Assembly: GCF_047219225.1 (NCBI RefSeq) | Contig: NZ_CP178208.1 | Coordinates: 1,736,001 to 1,800,000, forward strand | Length of the DNA stretch: 64,000 nucleotides | Direction: 5' to 3' | Origin: IMCC45349 sp047219225 | Lineage (GTDB): Bacteria > Bacteroidota > Bacteroidia > Flavobacteriales > Flavobacteriaceae | Shown: positions 16,631 to 26,259 of the stretch, one piece after another | Layout: each line of letters starts with the position of its first letter | Numbering within the stretch: the first letter of the stretch is position 1 | Made by a program: the position numbers and the translations under genes | Notes under the pieces: model-generated | The model's database searches: none | What the model saw: the letters and a program-made list of their open reading frames with translations, nothing else | What the model was told of the DNA's origin: nothing

Positions 16631-19600
16631 GTGAGAAAACTACTACTTTTAATAACTTTAAGTTTTATATACTCATTATCTGGATTTTCACAAGATGTGT
16701 TAATGCAGAATGGGACAATTACACAGTGTGGAGGTGTTTTTTATGATTCAGGAGGTGCTTCAGGAAATTACTCTAGTAATGAAAATTTTGTGCTAACAAT
16801 TTGTCCTGAAGATGCAGGAGATTTAATTCAACTTGATTTTTTTGAATTCAATACCCAGTTGAATGCTGATACATTATATATTTATGATGGACAAGATACA
16901 AGTGCTCCGTTAATTGGAGAGTATGACGGTGGAGCCGCTAATAGCCCTGGAGTTGTAATGGCTTCAAACGCTTCGGGCTGTCTAACTATTCAATATATAA
17001 GTGATGCTGCTGCAAGTACAACTGGTTGGGCGGCTAACATTGGCTGTGCTTCGCCATGTCAAACAATAACAGCTTCGATAGATAATACCAATCCAGCTCC
17101 AGATGGTTCTGGAAATGTTGTGATCAACAATGGAGATTCTGTTGATTTTACTGGTAGTGCAACATTTTCAGAAGATGGTACGGGAGCAACATATGAATGG
17201 GATTTTAATGATGGGAATAATGATACAGGATTAAATGTTACAAATACATTTAATACACCTGGAACATATACAGTAACATTAACAGTAACTGATCCAAATC
17301 CAATGGGATGTTCAGATACTGCAACAATAACAGTGCAAGTTTTAGGACCTTATTTACAAATTGATCAAACAACATATACAGTTCCAGAATTAATTGAAGA
17401 TGTTTTAGTTAATAGTCCTTGTGCAGGAGTATCTAATATAAATTTTTCAACAGGAACAAACTTTTCAAGTACTAATGGAATAGGTTACTTTTTCGGTAAT
17501 GGACAAGACTTTCCTTTTACAGATGGAATTGTTTTAACTTCAGGAAATGCGGCAAGTGCTGGTGGTCCAGAAACAGGGACATTAAGTGACGGTTCTAATG
17601 CGTGGCCTGGGGATTTAGATCTTGAGAATGCAATTCCTGGATTAAATGCTGGAGATACAAACAATGCAACATTTATAGAATTTGATTTTGTCCCTTTAGC
17701 AAATACAATTAGTTTTAATTTCGTTTTTGCTTCAGAAGAATATGGAGGGTTTCAATGTAGTTTTACTGATGCTTTTGCTTTCTTATTAACAGATACTAAT
17801 ACTGGAGTTACTACAAATTTAGCGATAGTTCCAGGTACAACAGATCCAATTTCTGTGTTAAACGTTAGAGATAACGCTTATAATGGAGGTTGTCCTTCTG
17901 TTAATGAAGAATTTTTTGCAGCATATTATGGTAATCCAGGTGGTTTACCAGAAATAAATAGTCCAACAGATTTTAGAGGACATACAGTAAGTATGGCTGC
18001 TCAAGGAACTGTTATTCCTAATACTACATATAGTATTAAACTTGTTATTGCTGATGATGGCGATACACTTTATGATGCTGCAGTATTTTTAGAAGCTGGA
18101 AGTTTTGATTTAGGAGGAGAATTAGGAGACGATATTACAATTGAAGCTTCAACTGCATTATGTTTAGGAGAAACAATTGTTTTAGATACTCAAGTGCCTA
18201 CAGCCACACATATTTGGTATTTAAATGGAGAAGTGATTAATGGTGAAACCCAATCAACTCTTGATGTTACTATTCCTGGAGAGTATACAGCAGAAATAGT
18301 TTTTAGTGGTGATTGTACTGCTTCAGATTCTATTATTGTTGAATTTATACCTAATCCAACGGTAGAAGCTGTCCAAAACTTAGTTATTTGTAATGCTCCT
18401 GGAAATGTATTTAATTTAACAGATAATGATGCTTTAGTTTTAGGAAGTCAAACACCAGAAGATTTTGAAATTTCATATTATACATCACAGGCTGATGCAG
18501 ATGAAGGAGATAATGCTATTGATGCAGCTACAGCTGTTAATTATGCTGGTTCCAATGGAGAGACTATTTATGTTAGAATTGAAGATGTTATAACTCAATT
18601 ATGTTTTGATACTTCAAGTTTTCAGTTAGTAATTACTGATAATCCAACCATTTCAACTGTTCCAGACTTAGAAGTTTGTGATGATGATAGTAATGATGGT
18701 TTTGAGGAATTTGATTTAACGGTTCAGGATTTAGGTATATTAGGGACGCAGTTACCAGCAGATTTTGTAGTTACATATTATGCAAATTTTGCAGATGCAG
18801 ATGCAGGGAATAATGCTTTAGTAAGTCCATATACAAATATAGTTAACCCACAGCCAATTTATGTTAGAGTAGAAAGTGCAAATGATGAGACGTGTTATGC
18901 AGCCTCACCTTCTCCATTATTTAATTTGGTAGTAAATTGGAAAGCGATAGCGAATGCTGTTCCAGACATGGAGGTTTGTGATGATGACACAGATGGATTT
19001 GCATCGTTTGATATTTTCTCACAGACCTCAGGTGTATTAGGAGGTCAAGATGCAGGTTTATTTACGGTTACGTATCATGATAATCCAACAGATGCAGGTA
19101 CAGGAGCTAATGCTTTAGGTAATCCATATACAAATACAGTAGCAAATCAGCAGACGATTTATGTACGTATAGAAGAGGATGCAAATCCAGTATGTTATGG
19201 GACGACACAGTTTGAGATTATAGTAAACCCATTACCAACAATTACACCAGTAACGCCATTAGAAGTTTGTGATGATGATGCCGATGGATTTGCTGAGTTT
19301 ACTTTAGAAGATAAGAATGCAGAAATATTAAATGGACAAACAGATGTTGTAGTAAGTTACTATGCATCTCAAGTGGATGCAGACGGCATGTCAAATGCTT
19401 TGGTAAGTCCGTATACAAATACAGTTGCATTTTTTCAGACAGTAGTAGTAGGATTAGAAAATACAGCAACGGGCTGTTATACCACTACGACGATGGATTT
19501 AGTAGTAAATCCATTACCAATACCAGTAGCTCCACCAGTGTATGAGGTGTGTGATGATGATAACGATTGTTTTGCTATTTTTGATTTAAGTGCTGTACCA

Positions 19601-22600
19601 GGTCAAGTGTTAGGAGCTCAAACAGGTATGACAGTTACGATTCATGAGACGCCATCAGATGCAACAACAGGAGCTAATCCAATAGCAGATATTAGTAATT
19701 ACGCTAATATTTCAGCATGTATGCAAACATTACATGTACGATTAGAAGATGATGTGACAGGATGTTCAGCAACAACTACTTTAGAATTAATTGTGAATCC
19801 AATTCCAGTATTTGGAGCGATTACCGATTATGAGTTGTGTGATGATAACAATCCAGGAGATTTAGAAGAAGCATTTGATTTAACGACCAAAGACGTAGAG
19901 ATAGCTAATGGACAAAATGTAACAGTAAGTTATTATGAGACGCAAACAGATGCGGAAAATCTTACTAACCCAATCATAGGATTATATACAAGCACATCAA
20001 CAGTGGTATATGTAAACTTATCAAACAATGTTACAGGATGTAGTTCAGTAGGAACCTTTAATATTGTAGTAAACCCATTACCATTATTAGTAGATCCAAC
20101 ACCATTAGAGGTTTGTGATGATAACGTAGCCGATGGTTTTACAGCGATTGATTTATCTATAAAGAACAATGAGATACAAGGCGGTAATCCAAACTATTCA
20201 ATTACCTATTATTTAAATCAAGCTGATGCCGATGCAGGTATTAATCCATTATCAATTCCATATACAAACATATCTAATCCACAGACGATTATTGTAGTAG
20301 GACAAGATATTAATACAGGCTGTACAAATAGTACAACTTTAGAGTTAGTAGTAGAGCAGGCACCAGTAGCGTTTGTGCCAACACCATTAGAGTATTGTGA
20401 TGCAGATAATGATGGTTTTGGAGTATTTGAGTTATCAGATGCTGATAATGAGATTACTGGAGGACAAGCAGGTTTAACAGTTACGTATCATGAAACTATG
20501 TCAGATGCAGATAACAATGTTAATGCCTTAGCGAGTAACTATACAAACATTGTAGCCTATACACAAACCATTTATGTACGTGTAGAGAGTGCTACTATAG
20601 CGACAGATTGTGCTACGATAGTAGAACTACAATTAATAGTAAACGACACACCACCAATAGTGGATCCAACACCATTAGAAGTATGTGATGACGATACAGA
20701 TGGTATAGCGATATTTGATTTAACCTCAAAAGCAGATGAAATATTAGATGGTTTAGATCCAACACAATATATCATTAGCTATTATGAAACACAGGCAAAT
20801 GCAGAAGCACCAATGTTACCAATATTAACACCAGGAGCTTATACAAACCTTGTGCCTTTTGTAACGCAAACTATTTGGATACGTGTAGATGATAATGTTA
20901 ATGGTTGTCATTCGATTACGACTTTAGAGTTAATCGTGAATGAATTACCAGTATTGGTACAACCAACACCAATCACGTTATGTAATGATAATGACTTACC
21001 AGGCGAAGATGTATCACCAATTATGTTAGAGGAGTTTACATTAGAAGATGCCTCTGATGAGATATTAAATGGACAAACAGGTATTAGTTTAAGTTTCTAT
21101 GAAACTCAAGCCGATGCAGATTTAGGAACGAACCCAATCTTCAGTCCATATGTAAATATTGCTAATGCACAAACAATATATGTACGTGCAGTAAACGATG
21201 TAACAGGTTGTGTAAGTACAATTACCTTAGATTTACGAGTAGAGCCATTACCATCACCAGCAACACCATTACCAATAGAGGTGTGTGATGAAGACAATGA
21301 TGGTATTGCAAGTTTTGAGCTAGAAGACCGAACTATAGATATTATAAATGGTGAGTTAGATGTTGTAGTTACATATCACGAGACATTAGCTGATGCAGAG
21401 AATGGTTTAAATGCTTTAGTAAGTCCATACGATAATGTTTCACCTTGGCAACAAATAGTATACATACGTGTAGAGAATACTGTTACAGGATGTTATAATG
21501 CAACAGAAACTTTAGAGTTAATTGTGTTACCATCACCAGTATTACCACTGTCAGATGAGCTTGACCCATTAGAGGTTTGTGATGATGACGATAATGGCAT
21601 CTATCAGTTTGATTTAACAGACATGGATGCAACGCTATTAGGAACACAAGATCCAGTAGACTTTATCTTAACGTACCACTTGACACAAGCGGATGCAGAA
21701 ACAGGAGCTAATCCAATCATTAATACAACGAATTACACTAGTGGAAACGGTGTTATATATGTACGTTTAGTAAGTGTAGCTAATGGTTGTGTAAGTACAA
21801 CAAGTTTTGAAATTATAGTACACTTACCACCAGAGCCAGTGCAACCAACACCATTAGAAGAGTGTGATGATGATTATTACGATGACGCAGATGAGTTGTT
21901 TGCATTTGATTTAACAGTAAAGGATAATGAGATTATCGATGGTAATGCAAGTTGGGTAGTAACGTATTATGAAACTGCTGCAGATGCACAAGCAGATACC
22001 AATGCAATACCAGACCCAACCAACTACACCAACACATCAGTAGATGGTAACCCAGCAAACCCACAAACTTTACATGTGCGAGTGACTGATACAGATACTG
22101 ATTGTTATGCGTTTGTAACGTTAACAATACGTGTATTGCCAAACCCAACACCAAGTCAAGATCCAGCAGATTTAGAATTGTGTGATGATAATAACTCAGG
22201 CGATGAGCAAGAAGAGTTTGATTTAACAGTTAACGAAGCATATATTATTAATGGTGAAGCAGGAGTAACAGCAACGTATCACGAAACACAAGAAGATGCT
22301 GATGCAGGAACAAATGCTATAGCAACACCAGATGCTTACATAAATACAGCAACACCAGTACAAACAATTTATGTACGTGTTACAAATGATGTAACAGGCT
22401 GTTATACAATAGTAACGTTTGATACGATAGTACATCCATTACCAGTTGCTACAGCAATGCCATCATTTATAGCATGTGAGTTAAACACAGATGATGTATA
22501 TGATTTTGATTTAACAAGTCAAGACGAAGCTGTGTTAAACGGTCAGGATCCATCAATATTTGAGGTAACTTATCACTTAACACAAGCAGATGCAGATTTA

Positions 22601-23833
22601 GCAGAAAATGCATTACAAAGTCCATATACAAACATTAGTGACCCACAAACTATTTATGTAAACATCACTAATACTATTACAGGCTGTCAAATAACAACAG
22701 TCACGATAGATTTAGAAGTACATGAGGCAGCACAAGCAAATCAAGACCTGCCAGTGTTTGAAGAGTGTGATGATAATGTAGAGACTGATGGTGATCCATC
22801 AAATGACAGTGTGCAGTTTGATTTAACAACACAAGATGCATTAGTGTTAATGGGTCAAGATCCAGCAAGCTATACAGTAACCTATTATGCAACATTAGAA
22901 GATGCAGATGGATTTGTAAACCCATTACCAACGTTGTATGAAAACGTTGTAAATCCACAAACTATCTATGTACGTGTAGATAATGATACGATGATAGATG
23001 ATGGTACAGGTAATATGGTAGACTCATCAGCATGTTATGAGGTGGCAGAATTAGTATTACAAGTAAATCCATTACCAGTATTTGATTTAGATGATGAATA
23101 TTTATTCTGTATCAACACTAATGGAACAGAAGTTGTAGACCAAGCAGTAATGGAAACAGGATTATCAGAGACTGAGTATAGTTTTGTATGGACAGATGAA
23201 ACAGGAGTAGTTGTAGGTACAGGCTCTTCATATGCGCCAGTAACAGGAGGGAATCACTCGGTAACAGTTACAAATATAGCAACAGGCTGTAATTGGTCAG
23301 ATACAGCATTAGTAAATATAAGTGAGCCACCAGTAGTGACAGCAAGTGTAACGACATTGGCTTTTGCAAATAATCATGTAATAGAAGCGACTGCTGAAGT
23401 ATTAACAGGAGGTGCAAATAACATTGCTGTTTACGAGTTTAGTTTAGATGATGGTCCATGGCAAGAGTCAGGAACATTTATAGATGTAATCCCAGGAGAG
23501 CACATTGTATATGCTAGAGATTTAAATGGCTGTGGAATAGGTCAGGCAACAGTAATAGTAATGGACTATCCATTATATTTTACGCCAAATGGAGATGGGT
23601 ATCATGATACATGGAATATCGTGGGTATATCTAACCAACCTAACGCAAAAATTTATATATTTGACAGATATGGAAAACTGTTAAAACAGTTAAGTCCAAC
23701 AGGCGAAGGATGGAATGGAACTTATAATGGTGAGCACCTTCCTTCAAGTGATTATTGGTTTACCGTTGAATACGATGAACCTTCAACTAATGAAAGAAAA
23801 CAATTTAAGGCCCACTTTACCCTGAAAAGATAG
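16631..23833 (+). CDS. Giant T9SS-secreted modular adhesin (CUB-like, PKD, choice-of-anchor L, 16 repeats)
   Basis: 2400 residues from a GTG start that gives a good signal peptide (MRKLLLLITLSFIYSLSGFS, then Q). Order: CUB-like domain (~22-140); PKD domain (~150-237) with YEWDFNDG; choice-of-anchor L domain (~240-495) with FNFVFASEEY; an Ig-like module (~498-576); sixteen tandem modules of about 95-98 residues (~577-2149); a divergent Ig-like region (~2150-2312); and a T9SS type B gliding-motility C-terminal domain (~2313-2400) with FTPNGDGYHDTW, IFDRYGKLLKQ and a final FTLKR. Most repeats carry an acidic loop like CDDDxDG, then FDL, a YYETQxDAxxGxN block, QTIYVRV and a second cysteine (TGC). 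Likely a surface adhesin or gliding/biofilm protein, exported by T9SS. A PorP/SprF gene follows seven bases later. Confidence 0.95.
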   Translation: MRKLLLLITLSFIYSLSGFSQDVLMQNGTITQCGGVFYDSGGASGNYSSNENFVLTICPEDAGDLIQLDFFEFNTQLNADTLYIYDGQDTSAPLIGEYDGGAANSPGVVMASNASGCLTIQYISDAAASTTGWAANIGCASPCQTITASIDNTNPAPDGSGNVVINNGDSVDFTGSATFSEDGTGATYEWDFNDGNNDTGLNVTNTFNTPGTYTVTLTVTDPNPMGCSDTATITVQVLGPYLQIDQTTYTVPELIEDVLVNSPCAGVSNINFSTGTNFSSTNGIGYFFGNGQDFPFTDGIVLTSGNAASAGGPETGTLSDGSNAWPGDLDLENAIPGLNAGDTNNATFIEFDFVPLANTISFNFVFASEEYGGFQCSFTDAFAFLLTDTNTGVTTNLAIVPGTTDPISVLNVRDNAYNGGCPSVNEEFFAAYYGNPGGLPEINSPTDFRGHTVSMAAQGTVIPNTTYSIKLVIADDGDTLYDAAVFLEAGSFDLGGELGDDITIEASTALCLGETIVLDTQVPTATHIWYLNGEVINGETQSTLDVTIPGEYTAEIVFSGDCTASDSIIVEFIPNPTVEAVQNLVICNAPGNVFNLTDNDALVLGSQTPEDFEISYYTSQADADEGDNAIDAATAVNYAGSNGETIYVRIEDVITQLCFDTSSFQLVITDNPTISTVPDLEVCDDDSNDGFEEFDLTVQDLGILGTQLPADFVVTYYANFADADAGNNALVSPYTNIVNPQPIYVRVESANDETCYAASPSPLFNLVVNWKAIANAVPDMEVCDDDTDGFASFDIFSQTSGVLGGQDAGLFTVTYHDNPTDAGTGANALGNPYTNTVANQQTIYVRIEEDANPVCYGTTQFEIIVNPLPTITPVTPLEVCDDDADGFAEFTLEDKNAEILNGQTDVVVSYYASQVDADGMSNALVSPYTNTVAFFQTVVVGLENTATGCYTTTTMDLVVNPLPIPVAPPVYEVCDDDNDCFAIFDLSAVPGQVLGAQTGMTVTIHETPSDATTGANPIADISNYANISACMQTLHVRLEDDVTGCSATTTLELIVNPIPVFGAITDYELCDDNNPGDLEEAFDLTTKDVEIANGQNVTVSYYETQTDAENLTNPIIGLYTSTSTVVYVNLSNNVTGCSSVGTFNIVVNPLPLLVDPTPLEVCDDNVADGFTAIDLSIKNNEIQGGNPNYSITYYLNQADADAGINPLSIPYTNISNPQTIIVVGQDINTGCTNSTTLELVVEQAPVAFVPTPLEYCDADNDGFGVFELSDADNEITGGQAGLTVTYHETMSDADNNVNALASNYTNIVAYTQTIYVRVESATIATDCATIVELQLIVNDTPPIVDPTPLEVCDDDTDGIAIFDLTSKADEILDGLDPTQYIISYYETQANAEAPMLPILTPGAYTNLVPFVTQTIWIRVDDNVNGCHSITTLELIVNELPVLVQPTPITLCNDNDLPGEDVSPIMLEEFTLEDASDEILNGQTGISLSFYETQADADLGTNPIFSPYVNIANAQTIYVRAVNDVTGCVSTITLDLRVEPLPSPATPLPIEVCDEDNDGIASFELEDRTIDIINGELDVVVTYHETLADAENGLNALVSPYDNVSPWQQIVYIRVENTVTGCYNATETLELIVLPSPVLPLSDELDPLEVCDDDDNGIYQFDLTDMDATLLGTQDPVDFILTYHLTQADAETGANPIINTTNYTSGNGVIYVRLVSVANGCVSTTSFEIIVHLPPEPVQPTPLEECDDDYYDDADELFAFDLTVKDNEIIDGNASWVVTYYETAADAQADTNAIPDPTNYTNTSVDGNPANPQTLHVRVTDTDTDCYAFVTLTIRVLPNPTPSQDPADLELCDDNNSGDEQEEFDLTVNEAYIINGEAGVTATYHETQEDADAGTNAIATPDAYINTATPVQTIYVRVTNDVTGCYTIVTFDTIVHPLPVATAMPSFIACELNTDDVYDFDLTSQDEAVLNGQDPSIFEVTYHLTQADADLAENALQSPYTNISDPQTIYVNITNTITGCQITTVTIDLEVHEAAQANQDLPVFEECDDNVETDGDPSNDSVQFDLTTQDALVLMGQDPASYTVTYYATLEDADGFVNPLPTLYENVVNPQTIYVRVDNDTMIDDGTGNMVDSSACYEVAELVLQVNPLPVFDLDDEYLFCINTNGTEVVDQAVMETGLSETEYSFVWTDETGVVVGTGSSYAPVTGGNHSVTVTNIATGCNWSDTALVNISEPPVVTASVTTLAFANNHVIEATAEVLTGGANNIAVYEFSLDDGPWQESGTFIDVIPGEHIVYARDLNGCGIGQATVIVMDYPLYFTPNGDGYHDTWNIVGISNQPNAKIYIFDRYGKLLKQLSPTGEGWNGTYNGEHLPSSDYWFTVEYDEPSTNERKQFKAHFTLKR
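18361..23077 (+). repeat. Sixteen tandem ~295-bp coding repeats inside the adhesin gene
   Basis: Sixteen in-frame units averaging about 295 bp encode related modules. Between units, short DNA blocks are nearly identical, for example CCAACACCATTAGA followed by G-rich GTTTGTGATGAT forms near 20096, 20385 and 20668. Copies differ enough elsewhere to show they are not a very recent amplification. Such blocks make recombination or copy-number change possible and will cause short-read assembly errors. Confidence 0.85.
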
Positions 23834-23840
23834 AATTGAT

Positions 23841-24848
23841 ATGAAATTAAAAAGATATTGCTTAATAGCAATTGTAACGTTTTTTACGCAATTAACAACC
23901 GCACAGGAAGGTTTACCTGTATATTCAGATTATTTAACAGATAATTATTATTTAATACACCCTTCAATGGCTGGTGTTGCTAATTGTAATAAAATTAGGT
24001 TAACAGGAAGACAACAGTGGTTTGGTGATGATGATGCTCCAAGTTTACAAACTTTAAGTGTAAATGGAAGGATTGGTGAATCACAATCTGGTATAGGAGC
24101 TATTGTATTTAATGATAAAAATGGATATCATTCACAAACTGGAGCATATTTAACTTATGCGCACCATATCATGTTTTCGAGAAATACTATTGACTTAAAT
24201 ATGTTATCGTTTGGTTTAAGTGCAGGAATGATTCAGTATAAACTGGATGAAACATCATTTTTAGCTGATGGATTTGATCCAATTATTGCAGGAATTGAAC
24301 AAAGTGCTACCAATTTTAATGTGGATTTTGGATTTTCGTATCACTATTTTAATACCTATGCGCATGCTACAGTAAAGAATGTGCTTAAAAATGAAGGTAT
24401 TAATTTTAATGAGCAAGGTTTAAGCTACAATAACTTAAGAACGTATTTATTATCTGTAGGTACTGTTTTTTCAAGTTTAAGAAATGATTGGAGTTATGAG
24501 CCTTCACTTATGTATGCTTATAAGGATGGAACTAAAGAGTCTTTTATAGATATTAACTTTAAGGCTTATAAAGAAATGGATTTTGGAAAGCTTTGGGGTG
24601 GAATCTCTTATAGAAGAAGTTTTGATGGAGCAGAGTTTCAAGATGGTTCTGGTGTAAGTAGTCAAAAATTACAATACTTTACACCAATAGTTGGTGTTGA
24701 TTATAACAACTTTGTTTTTGCATATACTTATTCTTACCAAGCAAATTCAGTAGTGTTTAACAATGGAGGATTTCATCAGTTGACTTTAGGGTTTAACTTT
24801 GGTTGTAGAAGAGAGAAGTTTGATTGTAACTGTCCTAGTGTAAACTAG
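23841..24848 (+). CDS. PorP/SprF family type IX secretion membrane protein
   Basis: 335 residues with a signal peptide ending TTAQ, then the family start GLPVYSDYLTDNYYLIHPSM and a predicted outer-membrane beta-barrel ending LTLGFNFGC. PorP/SprF-like proteins are typically encoded directly downstream of giant T9SS type B substrates and are needed for their secretion or attachment at the cell surface. The seven-base gap to the adhesin gene supports a dedicated pair. Confidence 0.95.
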   Translation: MKLKRYCLIAIVTFFTQLTTAQEGLPVYSDYLTDNYYLIHPSMAGVANCNKIRLTGRQQWFGDDDAPSLQTLSVNGRIGESQSGIGAIVFNDKNGYHSQTGAYLTYAHHIMFSRNTIDLNMLSFGLSAGMIQYKLDETSFLADGFDPIIAGIEQSATNFNVDFGFSYHYFNTYAHATVKNVLKNEGINFNEQGLSYNNLRTYLLSVGTVFSSLRNDWSYEPSLMYAYKDGTKESFIDINFKAYKEMDFGKLWGGISYRRSFDGAEFQDGSGVSSQKLQYFTPIVGVDYNNFVFAYTYSYQANSVVFNNGGFHQLTLGFNFGCRREKFDCNCPSVN

Positions 24849-24863
24849 AAAGAGAATATTAAT

Positions 24864-24897
24864 AAAAAAAGGCGCTATAATTATAGCGCCTTTTTTT
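24864..24897. terminator. Bidirectional terminator between PorP/SprF and VWA genes
   Basis: Perfect inverted repeat GGCGCTATAA / TTATAGCGCC (24871-24890), preceded by seven As and followed by seven Ts. It therefore works for both converging transcripts; it overlaps the last codon of the minus-strand gene's 3' end. Confidence 0.92.
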
Positions 24898-26050
24898 ATT
24901 CCCATTTATAGTTTTTCTTTTTAGCTTGAGTTTTAATAGCTTTAATCATAGCACTTTCTAAGCCATTATCGTTTTTAGATTGTGAGGTTGATATAAAAGC
25001 TTTTCGCTTTTTGTTGAGCTCTTGTATTTTTTTATTTATAGAAGTCCTTTCTTCTTTTTTAGTTTTTAAAAAAGCGATAATTTCTTCTTTAGATTTGTCT
25101 CTTAATTCTTTAGGTAGCTCATCATTTTTAATTTTGTCCAGGTCTAAGCTTTCTATTTCTACTGCATCAACTAAATCCCAAGAAGAGTTTTTATAAAGGT
25201 GTGAACTTTTACTAACTGTTCTACTTACAGCATTAGCTTTACTGTAGCCTTGGGCTTTAGAGTCTTGTTCTTCTTGAAGTGCCATTTTTGAAGAACCATT
25301 AGAGCCATAATATATATAAGTTTTGTTTAATTGTTGGTTTAGTATTAATATGTCATCATCATAAGGAGAAGGAATGTTTGCAGTAGCTTGATTATGGTTT
25401 ATAGCCATGTAATTTCCACGGGTTAAGTTTGCTCCTTCTTTCCAATAACTAACAATTCCTTCTTGATAATCACCACAAAAAATAGTGTTTACAGTAACAT
25501 CTTTTTCATTAGCATTTGTAGTAGCTGTTTTATAACTGACCTCACCTTGTGTGAAGGGCTCATTGCCAGCAATAAATATTAGCTTTAAATCATCAGGATT
25601 ATTGCCCCATTTTAGCTGATCAAGAGAAGTTTGAATTACATGACCACAAAATTCATTTCCCCCATTAGTAGTTAATGAAAATAGCTCTTTTGATATATCG
25701 TCTAGGTCACTACTAAAATCAATGACTTTTCTTATGTATCCTTTTTCGGCATTTAAACCGTCATTACCATATTCGTAAAGTGCAATTTTTAAACTAGGTC
25801 TATCATTATCGCATTTAGCATACGATAATTCATTCACTATTTCCCAAAGTTGAGCCTTAGCTTGGTCTATAAGTCCATCCATACTATTACTTGTATCTAG
25901 TAATAAAGCTACTTTTATAAATTGCTCTGTAGTTTCAGTTTTTACTTCATGGTGTGAAGTAATATCTGATTTAGATTTACTATTTGCATTACATGACCAT
26001 ACATTTATAAATAAGATACTTACAATAAATGTTTTAAACACAATTTTCAT
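24896..26050 (-). CDS. VWA-domain lipoprotein
   Basis: 384 residues. The lipoprotein signal ends at C20 (ILFINVWSC). A von Willebrand factor A domain (about 45-240) starts with the MIDAS motif DTSNSM (D52, S54, S56), and the later loop TNGGNEFCG supplies a threonine ligand. The C-terminal third is charged and helical, rich in Lys and Glu. Such proteins bind ligands or scaffold complexes on the periplasmic side or cell surface. There are no adjacent same-strand partners, so the specific role is unknown. Confidence 0.9.
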   Translation of the reverse strand: MKIVFKTFIVSILFINVWSCNANSKSKSDITSHHEVKTETTEQFIKVALLLDTSNSMDGLIDQAKAQLWEIVNELSYAKCDNDRPSLKIALYEYGNDGLNAEKGYIRKVIDFSSDLDDISKELFSLTTNGGNEFCGHVIQTSLDQLKWGNNPDDLKLIFIAGNEPFTQGEVSYKTATTNANEKDVTVNTIFCGDYQEGIVSYWKEGANLTRGNYMAINHNQATANIPSPYDDDILILNQQLNKTYIYYGSNGSSKMALQEEQDSKAQGYSKANAVSRTVSKSSHLYKNSSWDLVDAVEIESLDLDKIKNDELPKELRDKSKEEIIAFLKTKKEERTSINKKIQELNKKRKAFISTSQSKNDNGLESAMIKAIKTQAKKKNYKWE

Positions 26051-26259
26051 TTTATATCGTTTTTTGAATTAATGATTAAACTTAGATACAGCATTATTTA
26101 AATAAAAATCATAATGAGTGACACTTTGGTATAAATTAGTGAAGTAATAACTTGAGTTAGTTAAACATCACTTTTAGGACATGCAAATGAATATTAGAAC
26201 TAGTTGTGATTTTATAAAACCAAGTAAAGTATGTATGTTTACGATATTAAATTAAAGCT

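Noticed and set aside
19933..22958. Several reverse-strand open frames of 60-90 codons inside the adhesin gene.
   Set aside because: They are mirrors of the repetitive coding strand, have biased composition, and recur with the repeats; none has a plausible promoter or known motif.
18361..23077. Regular spacing suggesting a CRISPR or tandem satellite.
   Set aside because: The period (~295 bp) is in-frame protein coding with diverged copies; there are no short identical repeats with unique spacers.
26181..26255. A 24-codon frame ending four bases before the histidine kinase GTG, a possible leader peptide.
   Set aside because: Too short to distinguish from chance, no recognisable sequence, and no ribosome-binding or attenuator hairpin.
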